Assembly (NCBI GenBank): GCA_937974275.1
Contig: CALJIF010000055.1
Span: 1-64,000 of the forward strand
Source of the DNA: an uncultured Flavobacteriales bacterium
Lineage (GTDB): Bacteria; Bacteroidota; Bacteroidia; Palsa-965
Direction: 5' to 3'
Length of the DNA stretch: 64,000 nucleotides
Shown piece by piece: positions 36,597 to 44,286 of this stretch; positions within the stretch are counted from its first letter, which is position 1, and the number at the start of each line of letters is the position of its first letter. The position numbers and the translations under genes are program-made. The notes beneath the pieces were generated by a model. That model was not told the DNA's origin. It did not search any database and saw only the letters and a program-made list of their open reading frames with translations.

Positions 36597-38195
36597 ATGT
36601 CTATATTCATACCCGAAAAATTGTTACGTTCAGACAGATTCAGAAACCGGATCGAAGTTATTTTCTTTTGCGGAGTAACTTTATTCCTACTCAATCCGCT
36701 CTCTGCTTCAAAATGGTTTCTTACACTCGATGGGGCGGCGCACAGCTACAATGCGAGTGTGTTGTATAAACTTGTGTTTGGCAATGATGATTTTTTAAAT
36801 CAGTTTTTTTCAGTGAACACATTGCCTTCCCCAAATTGGACCGGGCATATACTACTAGCTTTTTTCAATGAATGGTTTGGAATTGCATTGGCAGCTAAAA
36901 TTGTTCATTTGCTTTATGGGGTCGGACTTGTATTTGCTTTCCGTTGGTTGATGTTTGTAGTTTCTCCTTATCCGCGAATAATGAGTTACCTGATTTTTCC
37001 AATCGTGCTGACTTTAGTTTTCCAGCTGGGGTTCTACAATTTTTGCTTTGGAGTGGTTTTTATGTTACTGGGAATAACTGCCTGGCTTAAGTATTCTCCT
37101 AGTACCCGGTGGCCCAATGTATTACTACTTCTAGTATTGTTTACTGCGGGTTGGTTTTCGCATCAGCTTTCTTGGTTGTTTACAGGACTTTTTGTGTTTA
37201 TTTCTCTTACAGTTAAGATGATTGGTCAACGCAACCTCAGACAATTATTACAGCCTTTGATGATCGCGGTTTTCAGCTTTTCACCTTCACTTATTTTTTT
37301 TACAATTTACACATTGGGGAAATCCGCATCTACCGGGTTTAAATTCGATCCGATAGCAACTAGGTTGGATTTCTTTTTCAGTATGCATTCGGCACATATA
37401 CTAACACAATCCGTAAAGCCACTGTACGAATTACTAGCGGTAATTATTTTGGCGGTAATTGTAATTGGTGTAATAAATACGTACATATTAAGCAAGAACG
37501 CAAATAGGGAAGCGAGATCGTTGACTTTGCTTCTGGCAATATTTACTGCATTGTGTTTTGGTGCCGTTTTACTCTTTCCAGAAGAAGCAGGTGGTGGCGG
37601 AATTTTTGGTGTACGAGTAGAGTGGATTACTTGGATTTTTTTGCTGGTGATTGTTGCCAGATTGCGATATCCAAAGCAGTGGCTGTATTCCTTCGCTGTA
37701 GTCGCCGTATTTATTACGCTTAGCAAAAATCTCCTGATAAAGGACCAAGCCGAACATTTGAATAACAATGTGCATGCTATTACTGAAGCAGGCAATTACA
37801 TCCGCGAAAGGAGCACTATTGTTGTTTACTCCTTTTCGGATGAAGTACTTGATTTTCATTCAGGTGAGTATGCCATTGCGGGACGAGATGTTGCACTGCT
37901 TAATAATTATGAAACCGCACAGGAATATTTTCCGTTAAAAAATAACGACTCCCAATTCCCCTATCGTTTTACCCTTGCTTCATATGATCCGCAGGAATTG
38001 CATTGCTTGAATGGATGGAAAACGGAAAAAAGTAAACCTACCCGACAAATAGATTATGTAATGTTTGTAGGTAACATCAACAACAATAAAGACACCTTGT
38101 GTACGCACAAATTAATGTCAGCAATGGACTCGCTCAATTATGAGGTCGTTTATAGGAAAAGACATGTTGTTCTCTACGAACATCAGCCCGAATAA
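36597..38195 (+). CDS. GT-C-like multi-pass membrane protein, tandem paralogue 2
   Basis: 532 residues. Same topology as 34908-36497, with LTLDGAAHSYNA, FGNDDFLNQFFSVNTLPSPNWTGH and the C-terminal GEYAIAGRDVALLNNYE segment. The N-terminus is about 9 residues longer. It has its own 99-nt upstream gap with a small hairpin, so it may be expressed separately. Likely acts in the inner membrane on the same substrate class as paralogue 1. The 98-nt region to 38294 shows nothing clear. Confidence 0.78.
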   Translation: MSIFIPEKLLRSDRFRNRIEVIFFCGVTLFLLNPLSASKWFLTLDGAAHSYNASVLYKLVFGNDDFLNQFFSVNTLPSPNWTGHILLAFFNEWFGIALAAKIVHLLYGVGLVFAFRWLMFVVSPYPRIMSYLIFPIVLTLVFQLGFYNFCFGVVFMLLGITAWLKYSPSTRWPNVLLLLVLFTAGWFSHQLSWLFTGLFVFISLTVKMIGQRNLRQLLQPLMIAVFSFSPSLIFFTIYTLGKSASTGFKFDPIATRLDFFFSMHSAHILTQSVKPLYELLAVIILAVIVIGVINTYILSKNANREARSLTLLLAIFTALCFGAVLLFPEEAGGGGIFGVRVEWITWIFLLVIVARLRYPKQWLYSFAVVAVFITLSKNLLIKDQAEHLNNNVHAITEAGNYIRERSTIVVYSFSDEVLDFHSGEYAIAGRDVALLNNYETAQEYFPLKNNDSQFPYRFTLASYDPQELHCLNGWKTEKSKPTRQIDYVMFVGNINNNKDTLCTHKLMSAMDSLNYEVVYRKRHVVLYEHQPE

Positions 38196-38293
38196 ATAGC
38201 TCGTGTGAACAGCAACTATCTGCATCCGTGGCTTAAATAGCAACAACAGGTTGAAATTGCTTTCTACTGCGATACAAGTCGATCAGCATATAC

Positions 38294-38923
38294 CTAATGC
38301 GGAACAATAATCTCGTTCGACTTAACCAGGCAGCCGGGAAGATTCCATTTTAACTTAAACTTTGAATAATCGACTACTGTTCCCGCACAATTCAATCGTT
38401 GTTGCATTGCGTTCTTCTTAACAATATAAGCTTCGCCGTTCCAGATGACATTTAAAATCTTGTTAACGGCATTGGATTGCATAACAGAAGTATCAGTAGC
38501 GAGTCGCAAACCAATTTGATTGTTCAGCTCATCCATTACAGAACCTAACGAATCGGGTCGGGCGCCATCTTCCATTCGTCCTTTTTTAAATTGGTGGTAA
38601 TTTCCTTTCTCATGCGCAATTCCCAAGTTCTTCGCTGCATCCTGTCGTATTGACGTACCCAGTAAATACATCCAGTAAATGTGTCGGAAAGCGTCTAACT
38701 GTCCGCCGTTACTATCGTATAACACACCTTTTCGTTCCAACGAATCGCAAACAACGCGAGTACGTTCTGCACACCGTTTCGCTTTACCTGCTAAAAACGG
38801 ATGAGCCATCACCCAACGTCTTTCGTATTTAGAAAGTTGTTTCAGTTTCACCTGATGTTGCGCAACACAGTTTGTGCTAACTAACGTCAGTACAAGAACA
38901 ACGATGTATTGAATACCATTCAT
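38294..38923 (-). CDS. DUF6973-like secreted protein
   Basis: 209 residues from the ATG at 38923; an upstream in-frame ATG at 39094 would read into the AlkB gene and is unlikely. Signal peptide about 1-21 (ends CVAQ). The region GGQLDAFRHIYWMYLLG, AHEKGNYHQFKK and MDELNNQIGLRLA matches the pattern of DUF6973 proteins (an FRH..W helix, AHE, and D.(L/M)NN..G) that I recall from Bacteroidota. Probably exported. Enzymatic role not known. Confidence 0.7.
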   Translation of the reverse strand: MNGIQYIVVLVLTLVSTNCVAQHQVKLKQLSKYERRWVMAHPFLAGKAKRCAERTRVVCDSLERKGVLYDSNGGQLDAFRHIYWMYLLGTSIRQDAAKNLGIAHEKGNYHQFKKGRMEDGARPDSLGSVMDELNNQIGLRLATDTSVMQSNAVNKILNVIWNGEAYIVKKNAMQQRLNCAGTVVDYSKFKLKWNLPGCLVKSNEIIVPH

Positions 38924-39006
38924 ACGCAAGTCGAAGGTTAATTCGCGGAAAACAAAACCGTCTTCGAATCTGTTTACTTTGCGAATACTGCATGTGAAGT
39001 TACCAA

Positions 39007-39591
39007 ATGCATAAGATATCCGGTCAACATGAATTTGTCGAGTTTCGCGAACTTTTTTTCTCTCCGGAAAAAGCTGATGATTATTTGCAATCATTAGTTC
39101 AAGAAGTGCATTGGCAGGAGCAACACATCACACTTTTCGGCAAGCAAGTTATGCAACCTCGTCTTACGGCTTGGTATGCCGATGTCGGACTTTCATACAC
39201 ATACAGCAAAACTACCTTTCACCCGATGAAGTGGATTCCGATATTGGAAGAATTAAAAAACGTTGTAAGCACAACGATTAATACTCCTTTCAACAGCGTC
39301 CTCTGTAACTTATATCGCAACGGCAGCGACAGTATGGGTTGGCACAGCGATGATGAAAAAGAACTGGGATTAGATCCGATCATCGCATCTTTAAGTTTCG
39401 GTGCTGAACGTAAATTTTCGTTGCGCCATAAACAAACGCGATTAACTGAATCGTTGATACTTTCTCATGGATCTTTACTTATCATGAAGCCGGGTTGTCA
39501 ATCGGTTTATCAGCATGCAGTGCCCAAAACGGGCAAATTGTGCGGACCGCGCGTTAACCTGACATTCCGCCAAATACACCCGGCGCAGTAA
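39007..39591 (+). CDS. alkB: AlkB-like DNA/RNA alkylation repair dioxygenase
   Basis: 194 residues of the 2-oxoglutarate/Fe(II) dioxygenase superfamily, closest in pattern to ALKBH2/3-type AlkB. Fe ligands His113 and Asp115 in GWHSDDE, His170 in QHAVPK; Arg in RVNLTFR binds 2-oxoglutarate. Preceding VLCNLYRNGSDSMGW is the conserved substrate loop. It oxidatively removes methyl groups from alkylated bases. Single gene, divergent from the DUF6973-like gene. Confidence 0.95.
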   Translation: MHKISGQHEFVEFRELFFSPEKADDYLQSLVQEVHWQEQHITLFGKQVMQPRLTAWYADVGLSYTYSKTTFHPMKWIPILEELKNVVSTTINTPFNSVLCNLYRNGSDSMGWHSDDEKELGLDPIIASLSFGAERKFSLRHKQTRLTESLILSHGSLLIMKPGCQSVYQHAVPKTGKLCGPRVNLTFRQIHPAQ

Positions 39592-39697
39592 CCATTTATC
39601 GTTTAAAATGCTCCAATTAACTAAATGCAATACCAATTGGTATGCGAGAAACGTTATATGGCATAGAATTAGCATAAGTAGCATAAAACGTAGCACT

Positions 39698-39928
39698 ATG
39701 GATACGATGTCAACAGAAATGGCGTACGAACGGGTACAGAAAGCGATTGGTTCCAGCATTAATTTGTTGCAACTGGCTTCCGCCGAACGAATGATCAATT
39801 TGTTCCGAAATATGCATTCGCGCCCCGATTTGATCGAAAAACTGAACTATCAGTATTTGCTCAAAGCGTCAGAACTTCATTTTGAAGAATGGAACAAAAA
39901 CGAAGAAAATAACGCCAACGCAGCCTAA
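39698..39928 (+). CDS. Small helical protein of unknown function
   Basis: 76 residues from the ATG at 39698 (MDTMSTEM); a second in-frame ATG at 39707 is possible, and the upstream ATG at 39608 seems less likely. It is polar and helical (ERMINLFRNMHSRPDLIEKL, then LKASELHFEEWNKNEE). No signal or known domain. Terminator directly after. The coding call rests on codon use and the following terminator. Confidence 0.6.
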   Translation: MDTMSTEMAYERVQKAIGSSINLLQLASAERMINLFRNMHSRPDLIEKLNYQYLLKASELHFEEWNKNEENNANAA

Positions 39929-39947
39929 ACCGGCTGATAAAGTATGC

Positions 39948-39975
39948 AACGGCAGTCGAAAGGCTGCCGTTTTTT
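39948..39975 (+). terminator. Terminator after the small helical protein
   Basis: AACGGCAG pairs with CTGCCGTT around a TCGAAAGG loop, followed by six T. Confidence 0.85.
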
Positions 39976-40029
39976 GTTGGTTGCCCACTAAAAACAGGGG
40001 TTGACGAAAATCCGTGCGCGTAAAGTCTG

Positions 40030-40037
40030 TACCTTTG
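40030..40037 (+). promoter_or_regulatory. -7 box TACCTTTG before the ABC-F gene
   Basis: Exact TAnnTTTG, 26 nt before the ATG at 40064. This supports 40064 rather than an earlier TTG (40001) as the start. Confidence 0.5.
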
Positions 40038-40063
40038 CACCTCTTTTTAAAACCACAACGCGC

Positions 40064-41686
40064 ATGATCACGGTAAGCAATCTCAATTTACAATTCGGAA
40101 AACGGGTACTGTTTGATGAAGTTAACCTGAAATTTACTCCGGGAAATTGTTACGGTATAATCGGAGCGAACGGTGCGGGGAAATCCACGTTCATGAAAAT
40201 TATTTCCGGTGAAATTGAACCTACAAAGGGTCAGGTCGTGATTACTCCGGGCTTACGCATGTCTGTTTTGAAACAAGATCACTTCGCATTTGACGATGTG
40301 GAAGTATTGCAGACAGTTATTCGCGGTAACGAGAAGTTGTATAAGGTTATGCAGGAAAAAGATGCGTTATATGCGAAAGCGGATTTTACCGACAAAGACG
40401 GAGAACGCGCTGCAGAGCTTGAAGCTGAGTTTGCAGAGATGAACGGTTGGAACGCAGAAAGTGATGCGGGTGATATGCTGAGCAAATTAGGCATCAGCAC
40501 TGACTATCATTACAAGCTCATGAACGAACTTAATGGTAAAGAAAAGGTTCGTGTATTGTTAGCTCAGGCTTTGTTTGGTAATCCGGATATCTTGTTACTC
40601 GATGAGCCTACGAACGATTTGGACGTAGAAACAATTGCATGGCTGGAAGATTTTTTAGCAGAATATCAGAACATCGTGATCGTCATTTCTCACGACCGTC
40701 ACTTTTTAGATGCTGTTTGTACGCACGTTTGCGATATTGACTTCGGTAAAATTCAAATGTTTACCGGCAACTACTCGTTCTGGTATCAAGCTTCTCAATT
40801 GGCGCAGAAGCAACGTTCGGATCAGAACAAAAAAGTGGAAGATAAACGTAAAGAATTGCAGGATTTCATCATGCGATTCTCTGCTAATGCTTCTAAGTCT
40901 CGTCAGGCCACCAGCAGAAAGAAGTTGTTGGAAAAACTGAATGTGGATGAGCTTCCGGCGAGTAACCGGAAATATCCTGCTATCATTTTCCAGATGCAGC
41001 GCGAACCCGGAGATCAAATTTTGAATGTGGAAGGTTTGAGTAAATCGCATGAAGGTGTTCCTCTATTTAGTGATATCAACTTCCGTTTGAATAAAGGTGA
41101 CAAGATTGGGGTGCTTTCCAAGGACCACCTAGCTATAACTAAGTTCTTCGATTGTTTAGTTGGTGATCTTGCTCCGGATGCAGGTGTAATCGAATGGGGA
41201 CAAACGATTCAGCATGCTTATTTACCTAACGACAATTCAGAATATTTCAAAGGCAATGACAGCCTTGTAGATTGGTTGCGCCAGTATTCCAAAGAAAAGG
41301 ACGAAACATACATTCGTGGGTTCCTCGGAAAAATGTTGTTCTCGGGCGAAGAAACACTGAAGAAAGTAAGTGTCCTTTCCGGTGGTGAGAAAGTGCGTTG
41401 CATGACTTCACGCATGATGTTGATGCAAGCTAACTGTTTAATTCTCGACGAACCCACCAATCACCTGGATTTGGAATCAATTACGGCATTTAACAACTCG
41501 CTTAAAGATTTCAAAGGTGTAGTACTGTTCACTTCACATGACCATGAATTTATGCAAACAGTTGCTAATCGTATTATTGAAATCACGCCTAGTGGTGTCA
41601 TTGATAAGATGGTTACTTACGATGAATACATTTCAGATCCTGAAGTGAAGCGTCAGCGCGAAAAGATGTATGCCGTACACGCGTAA
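40064..41686 (+). CDS. ybiT: YbiT-type ABC-F ATPase with degenerate second Walker A
   Basis: 540 residues from the ATG at 40064, as in YbiT (about 530). NBD1 Walker A GANGAGKST is at about 37-45 and Walker B LLLDEPTNDLD; its ABC signature is degenerate (LNGKEK). The linker FIMRFSANASKSRQATSRKKLLEKL is the ABC-F/YbiT-typical interdomain stretch. NBD2 keeps signature VLSGGEKVR and DEPTNHLD, but the expected Walker A reads GVLSKDHLAITKF and lacks GK(S/T). ABC-F proteins act on ribosomes; YbiT-type function is not settled. The following terminator hairpin overlaps the next gene's start codon. Confidence 0.95.
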   Translation: MITVSNLNLQFGKRVLFDEVNLKFTPGNCYGIIGANGAGKSTFMKIISGEIEPTKGQVVITPGLRMSVLKQDHFAFDDVEVLQTVIRGNEKLYKVMQEKDALYAKADFTDKDGERAAELEAEFAEMNGWNAESDAGDMLSKLGISTDYHYKLMNELNGKEKVRVLLAQALFGNPDILLLDEPTNDLDVETIAWLEDFLAEYQNIVIVISHDRHFLDAVCTHVCDIDFGKIQMFTGNYSFWYQASQLAQKQRSDQNKKVEDKRKELQDFIMRFSANASKSRQATSRKKLLEKLNVDELPASNRKYPAIIFQMQREPGDQILNVEGLSKSHEGVPLFSDINFRLNKGDKIGVLSKDHLAITKFFDCLVGDLAPDAGVIEWGQTIQHAYLPNDNSEYFKGNDSLVDWLRQYSKEKDETYIRGFLGKMLFSGEETLKKVSVLSGGEKVRCMTSRMMLMQANCLILDEPTNHLDLESITAFNNSLKDFKGVVLFTSHDHEFMQTVANRIIEITPSGVIDKMVTYDEYISDPEVKRQREKMYAVHA

Positions 41687-41719
41687 TTCATCCAAATAGA
41701 GCGCAGAATTAACTAACTT

Positions 41720-41747
41720 AAGGGCATGAAAAATGCCCTTTTCTTTT
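41720..41747 (+). terminator. Terminator-like hairpin that contains the M1 peptidase start codon
   Basis: AAGGGCAT (41720-41727) pairs with ATGCCCTT (41733-41740) around GAAAA, followed by TTCTTTT. The ATG at 41726 straddles the 5' stem and the loop. It may end the ybiT transcript, hide the initiation codon, or both. Confidence 0.6.
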
Positions 41748-44155
41748 GCAGTCTTTTTATCGTTGCGTTCTTACACGCGCAGCAGCAACGTCCTGTTTGC
41801 CACCATCGTCATGCACCCTATACCCATCACAACACACAACCGGCAGCTACCAACGAACGTAGCGACACGTTGAATGTATTGCACTACATGATTCATCTGA
41901 ACATGACCGATTTCACGACGAACACTATCGCCGGTTACACCGATGTTCAGTTGACTCCGTTAATGAATAATATCACTACGGTTTCGCTTGATTTGCTGGA
42001 ACTCACCGTTGATTCGGTCACACTGAATCAGCAAAGCATCAATTACAGCTATAACGACACACTGATCATCGCATCATTGCCCAACGCAATCAATGTGTCT
42101 GACACCATTCAATTGCGTGTGTACTATCACGGCAATCCTCAAACCGATGCTTCCGGATGGGGCGGATTTTATTATTCCAGCGGCTATGCTTTTAATCTTG
42201 GAGTTGGATTTGATGCCAATCCGCACAACTACGGTCGTGTGTGGTTTCCATGCTTCGACAATTTTGTTGAACGTAGCAAGTACACGTTTCATATTGGCAC
42301 AAACAATAACCGAATTGCATATTGCAATGGAACATTAACATCGGATACTACAGATGCCAACAGTGTTCGGTGGAGAACATGGTACATGAATGAAGAAATT
42401 CCAACGTATCTCGCATCAGTTGCTGTGGCTCCCTACACACAAGTCAACTGGACACACAACGGTGTTAACGGTCCAATTCCTATTGTATTAACTGCATTGC
42501 CTGCCGATACCACCGGAATGAAAAATTCTTTCGTGCATTTGCCGGATGCGATCGATGCGTTTGAAGCACGCTATTACCAACACATGTGGAATCGTGTAGG
42601 ATTTTGTTTGGTGCCTTTCAGCAGCGGAGCAATGGAACACGCCACAAACATTGCTTATCCGCGTTTAGCAGCAAACGGTTCGTTGACATATGAAACATTA
42701 ATGGCGCACGAACTATCGCACCATTGGTTCGGTGATTTGGCTACGTGCAGAACGGCAGAAGATATGTGGCTGAACGAAGGTTGGGCATCCTATTCGGAAT
42801 ATTTGTTTCTCGAATGGGTGTATGGCATTAACAATTATCGCGCAGGAATTTTAGCCAATCATGATGATGTTGTTCACTTTGCTCACTTGCGCGAAAACGG
42901 ATTCCGTGCAGTTTCCGGAGTTCCACACAATTATACCTATGGCGATCATGTGTATTTGAAAGGCGCAGATGTAGCGCATACGTTACGCGGCTATATGGGC
43001 GATTCGCTGTTCTTCGCAGGATTACGTTATCATTTATCGCAAAGTGAATACAAAGATGTGAGTAGTGCGGACTTCCGTGATAACTTAATTACGGCAACGG
43101 GCTTAACTTATCTGAACGATTTTTTCAACGATTGGGTTTTTAACGGAGGTTTTCCGCAATTCTCAACAGATTCCGTAACTGCATTGCCGGTGGGAAATTC
43201 GTTTGACGTTACTGTTTATGTAAAACAAAAGTTGCGTGGAGCTCCAAACTATTTTACGAACGTACCACTCGATTTCACGTTCTTCAGCGCGAATGGAGAC
43301 ACCATCAATGAACGACGATTTGTTAGTGGCCCTCTGGCAACATTCACCACTTCCCTACCCTTTCAACCTGTTTATACTGCCGTTGATTTCAATGAAAAAA
43401 TATCCGATGCAATCAGCGATGAACATCGAGTAATCGGAGCAACCGGTCAGTTTGTGTATACACATGCACGATGCACATTAACAGTAAACAACATCAGTGA
43501 TACGGCATTGGTGCGAATAGAACATAACTGGGTTGCACCGGATACGATTAAAAATAACGTTAACAATTTTAGAATTTCATCCGAACGTTATTGGAATATT
43601 GACGGCGTATTACCAACCACATTTTATGCAAAAGCACGATTATATTACGATGGAAGAACCACAAGCACAGCAGGCCCTTCCCAATGGTTAGATCACGATT
43701 TGATGCCGGTTAATCAAGATTCAATCATTTTGTTGTATCGCAGAAATGCTGCTGATGATTGGCGCGAATGGCCTTATTACACCAAGACTCGTATTGGTTC
43801 CGCGACAACTTCTAAGTATGGATATGTAGAAGTTGATTCACTTGCTTTAGGGCAATACACTTTCGCCTGCGGGGTTTCATCTGTAGTTGGATTACAAGAA
43901 GAATCATTAGTTGATAACGGATTTGTGATTTATCCGAATCCGGCAAATGAACAAGTTGTAATTACAAATTCAGATCCTGCAGTCCGGACCGAAACAGTGG
44001 AAATACTGGATGCTCTTGGACTATTGGTTCTTTCTGCACAAGTTAATGCAAGCACTTCAGTAATTTCAGTTGCTGCTCTTCCGACAGGTATGTACTTTGT
44101 CCGTATCACCACGAATCAAGGTGTGGAACTGAAAAAGTTGAATATTGTCCGTTAA
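41726..44155 (+). CDS. M1-like metallopeptidase with T9SS sorting domain
   Basis: 809 residues. Signal peptide about 1-19 (ends LHAQ), then a His-rich stretch (VCHHRHAPYTHHN). Zinc-binding HELSH starts at His328 with the third ligand Glu351, in the M1 spacing HExxH-x18-E; the nearby exopeptidase motif is GAMEH rather than GAMEN. A DUF/peptidase N-terminal domain precedes it and a C-terminal beta domain follows. The last 80 residues are a T9SS sorting domain (IYPNPANEQVVI, VEILDALGLLVL, KKLNIVR). A surface or secreted aminopeptidase-like enzyme. The start codon is inside a hairpin. Confidence 0.93.
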   Translation: MKNALFFCSLFIVAFLHAQQQRPVCHHRHAPYTHHNTQPAATNERSDTLNVLHYMIHLNMTDFTTNTIAGYTDVQLTPLMNNITTVSLDLLELTVDSVTLNQQSINYSYNDTLIIASLPNAINVSDTIQLRVYYHGNPQTDASGWGGFYYSSGYAFNLGVGFDANPHNYGRVWFPCFDNFVERSKYTFHIGTNNNRIAYCNGTLTSDTTDANSVRWRTWYMNEEIPTYLASVAVAPYTQVNWTHNGVNGPIPIVLTALPADTTGMKNSFVHLPDAIDAFEARYYQHMWNRVGFCLVPFSSGAMEHATNIAYPRLAANGSLTYETLMAHELSHHWFGDLATCRTAEDMWLNEGWASYSEYLFLEWVYGINNYRAGILANHDDVVHFAHLRENGFRAVSGVPHNYTYGDHVYLKGADVAHTLRGYMGDSLFFAGLRYHLSQSEYKDVSSADFRDNLITATGLTYLNDFFNDWVFNGGFPQFSTDSVTALPVGNSFDVTVYVKQKLRGAPNYFTNVPLDFTFFSANGDTINERRFVSGPLATFTTSLPFQPVYTAVDFNEKISDAISDEHRVIGATGQFVYTHARCTLTVNNISDTALVRIEHNWVAPDTIKNNVNNFRISSERYWNIDGVLPTTFYAKARLYYDGRTTSTAGPSQWLDHDLMPVNQDSIILLYRRNAADDWREWPYYTKTRIGSATTSKYGYVEVDSLALGQYTFACGVSSVVGLQEESLVDNGFVIYPNPANEQVVITNSDPAVRTETVEILDALGLLVLSAQVNASTSVISVAALPTGMYFVRITTNQGVELKKLNIVR

Positions 44156-44222
44156 ACAAAACAATTGTTAGTCCATATTCAACACTTATCCAGCTCTATC
44201 CGGCAAATAAAAAGTATCCGTG

Positions 44223-44248
44223 AAAGCGCATGTTTCATGCGCTTTTTT
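44223..44248 (+). terminator. Terminator after the M1 peptidase gene
   Basis: AAAGCGCATG pairs with CATGCGCTTT around a 2-3 nt loop, followed by further T. Confidence 0.8.
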
Positions 44249-44253
44249 CACAC

Positions 44254-44261
44254 TACATTTG
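44254..44261 (+). promoter_or_regulatory. -7 box TACATTTG before the alpha-2-macroglobulin gene
   Basis: Exact TAnnTTTG, 25 nt before the ATG at 44287 and just after the preceding terminator. Confidence 0.5.
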
Positions 44262-44286
44262 ATCCATAACAAGCCACAAACAACCT

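Noticed and set aside
38924..39094. N-terminal extension of the DUF6973-like protein
   Set aside because: It would overlap the AlkB gene and adds no signal peptide; the ATG at 38923 does.
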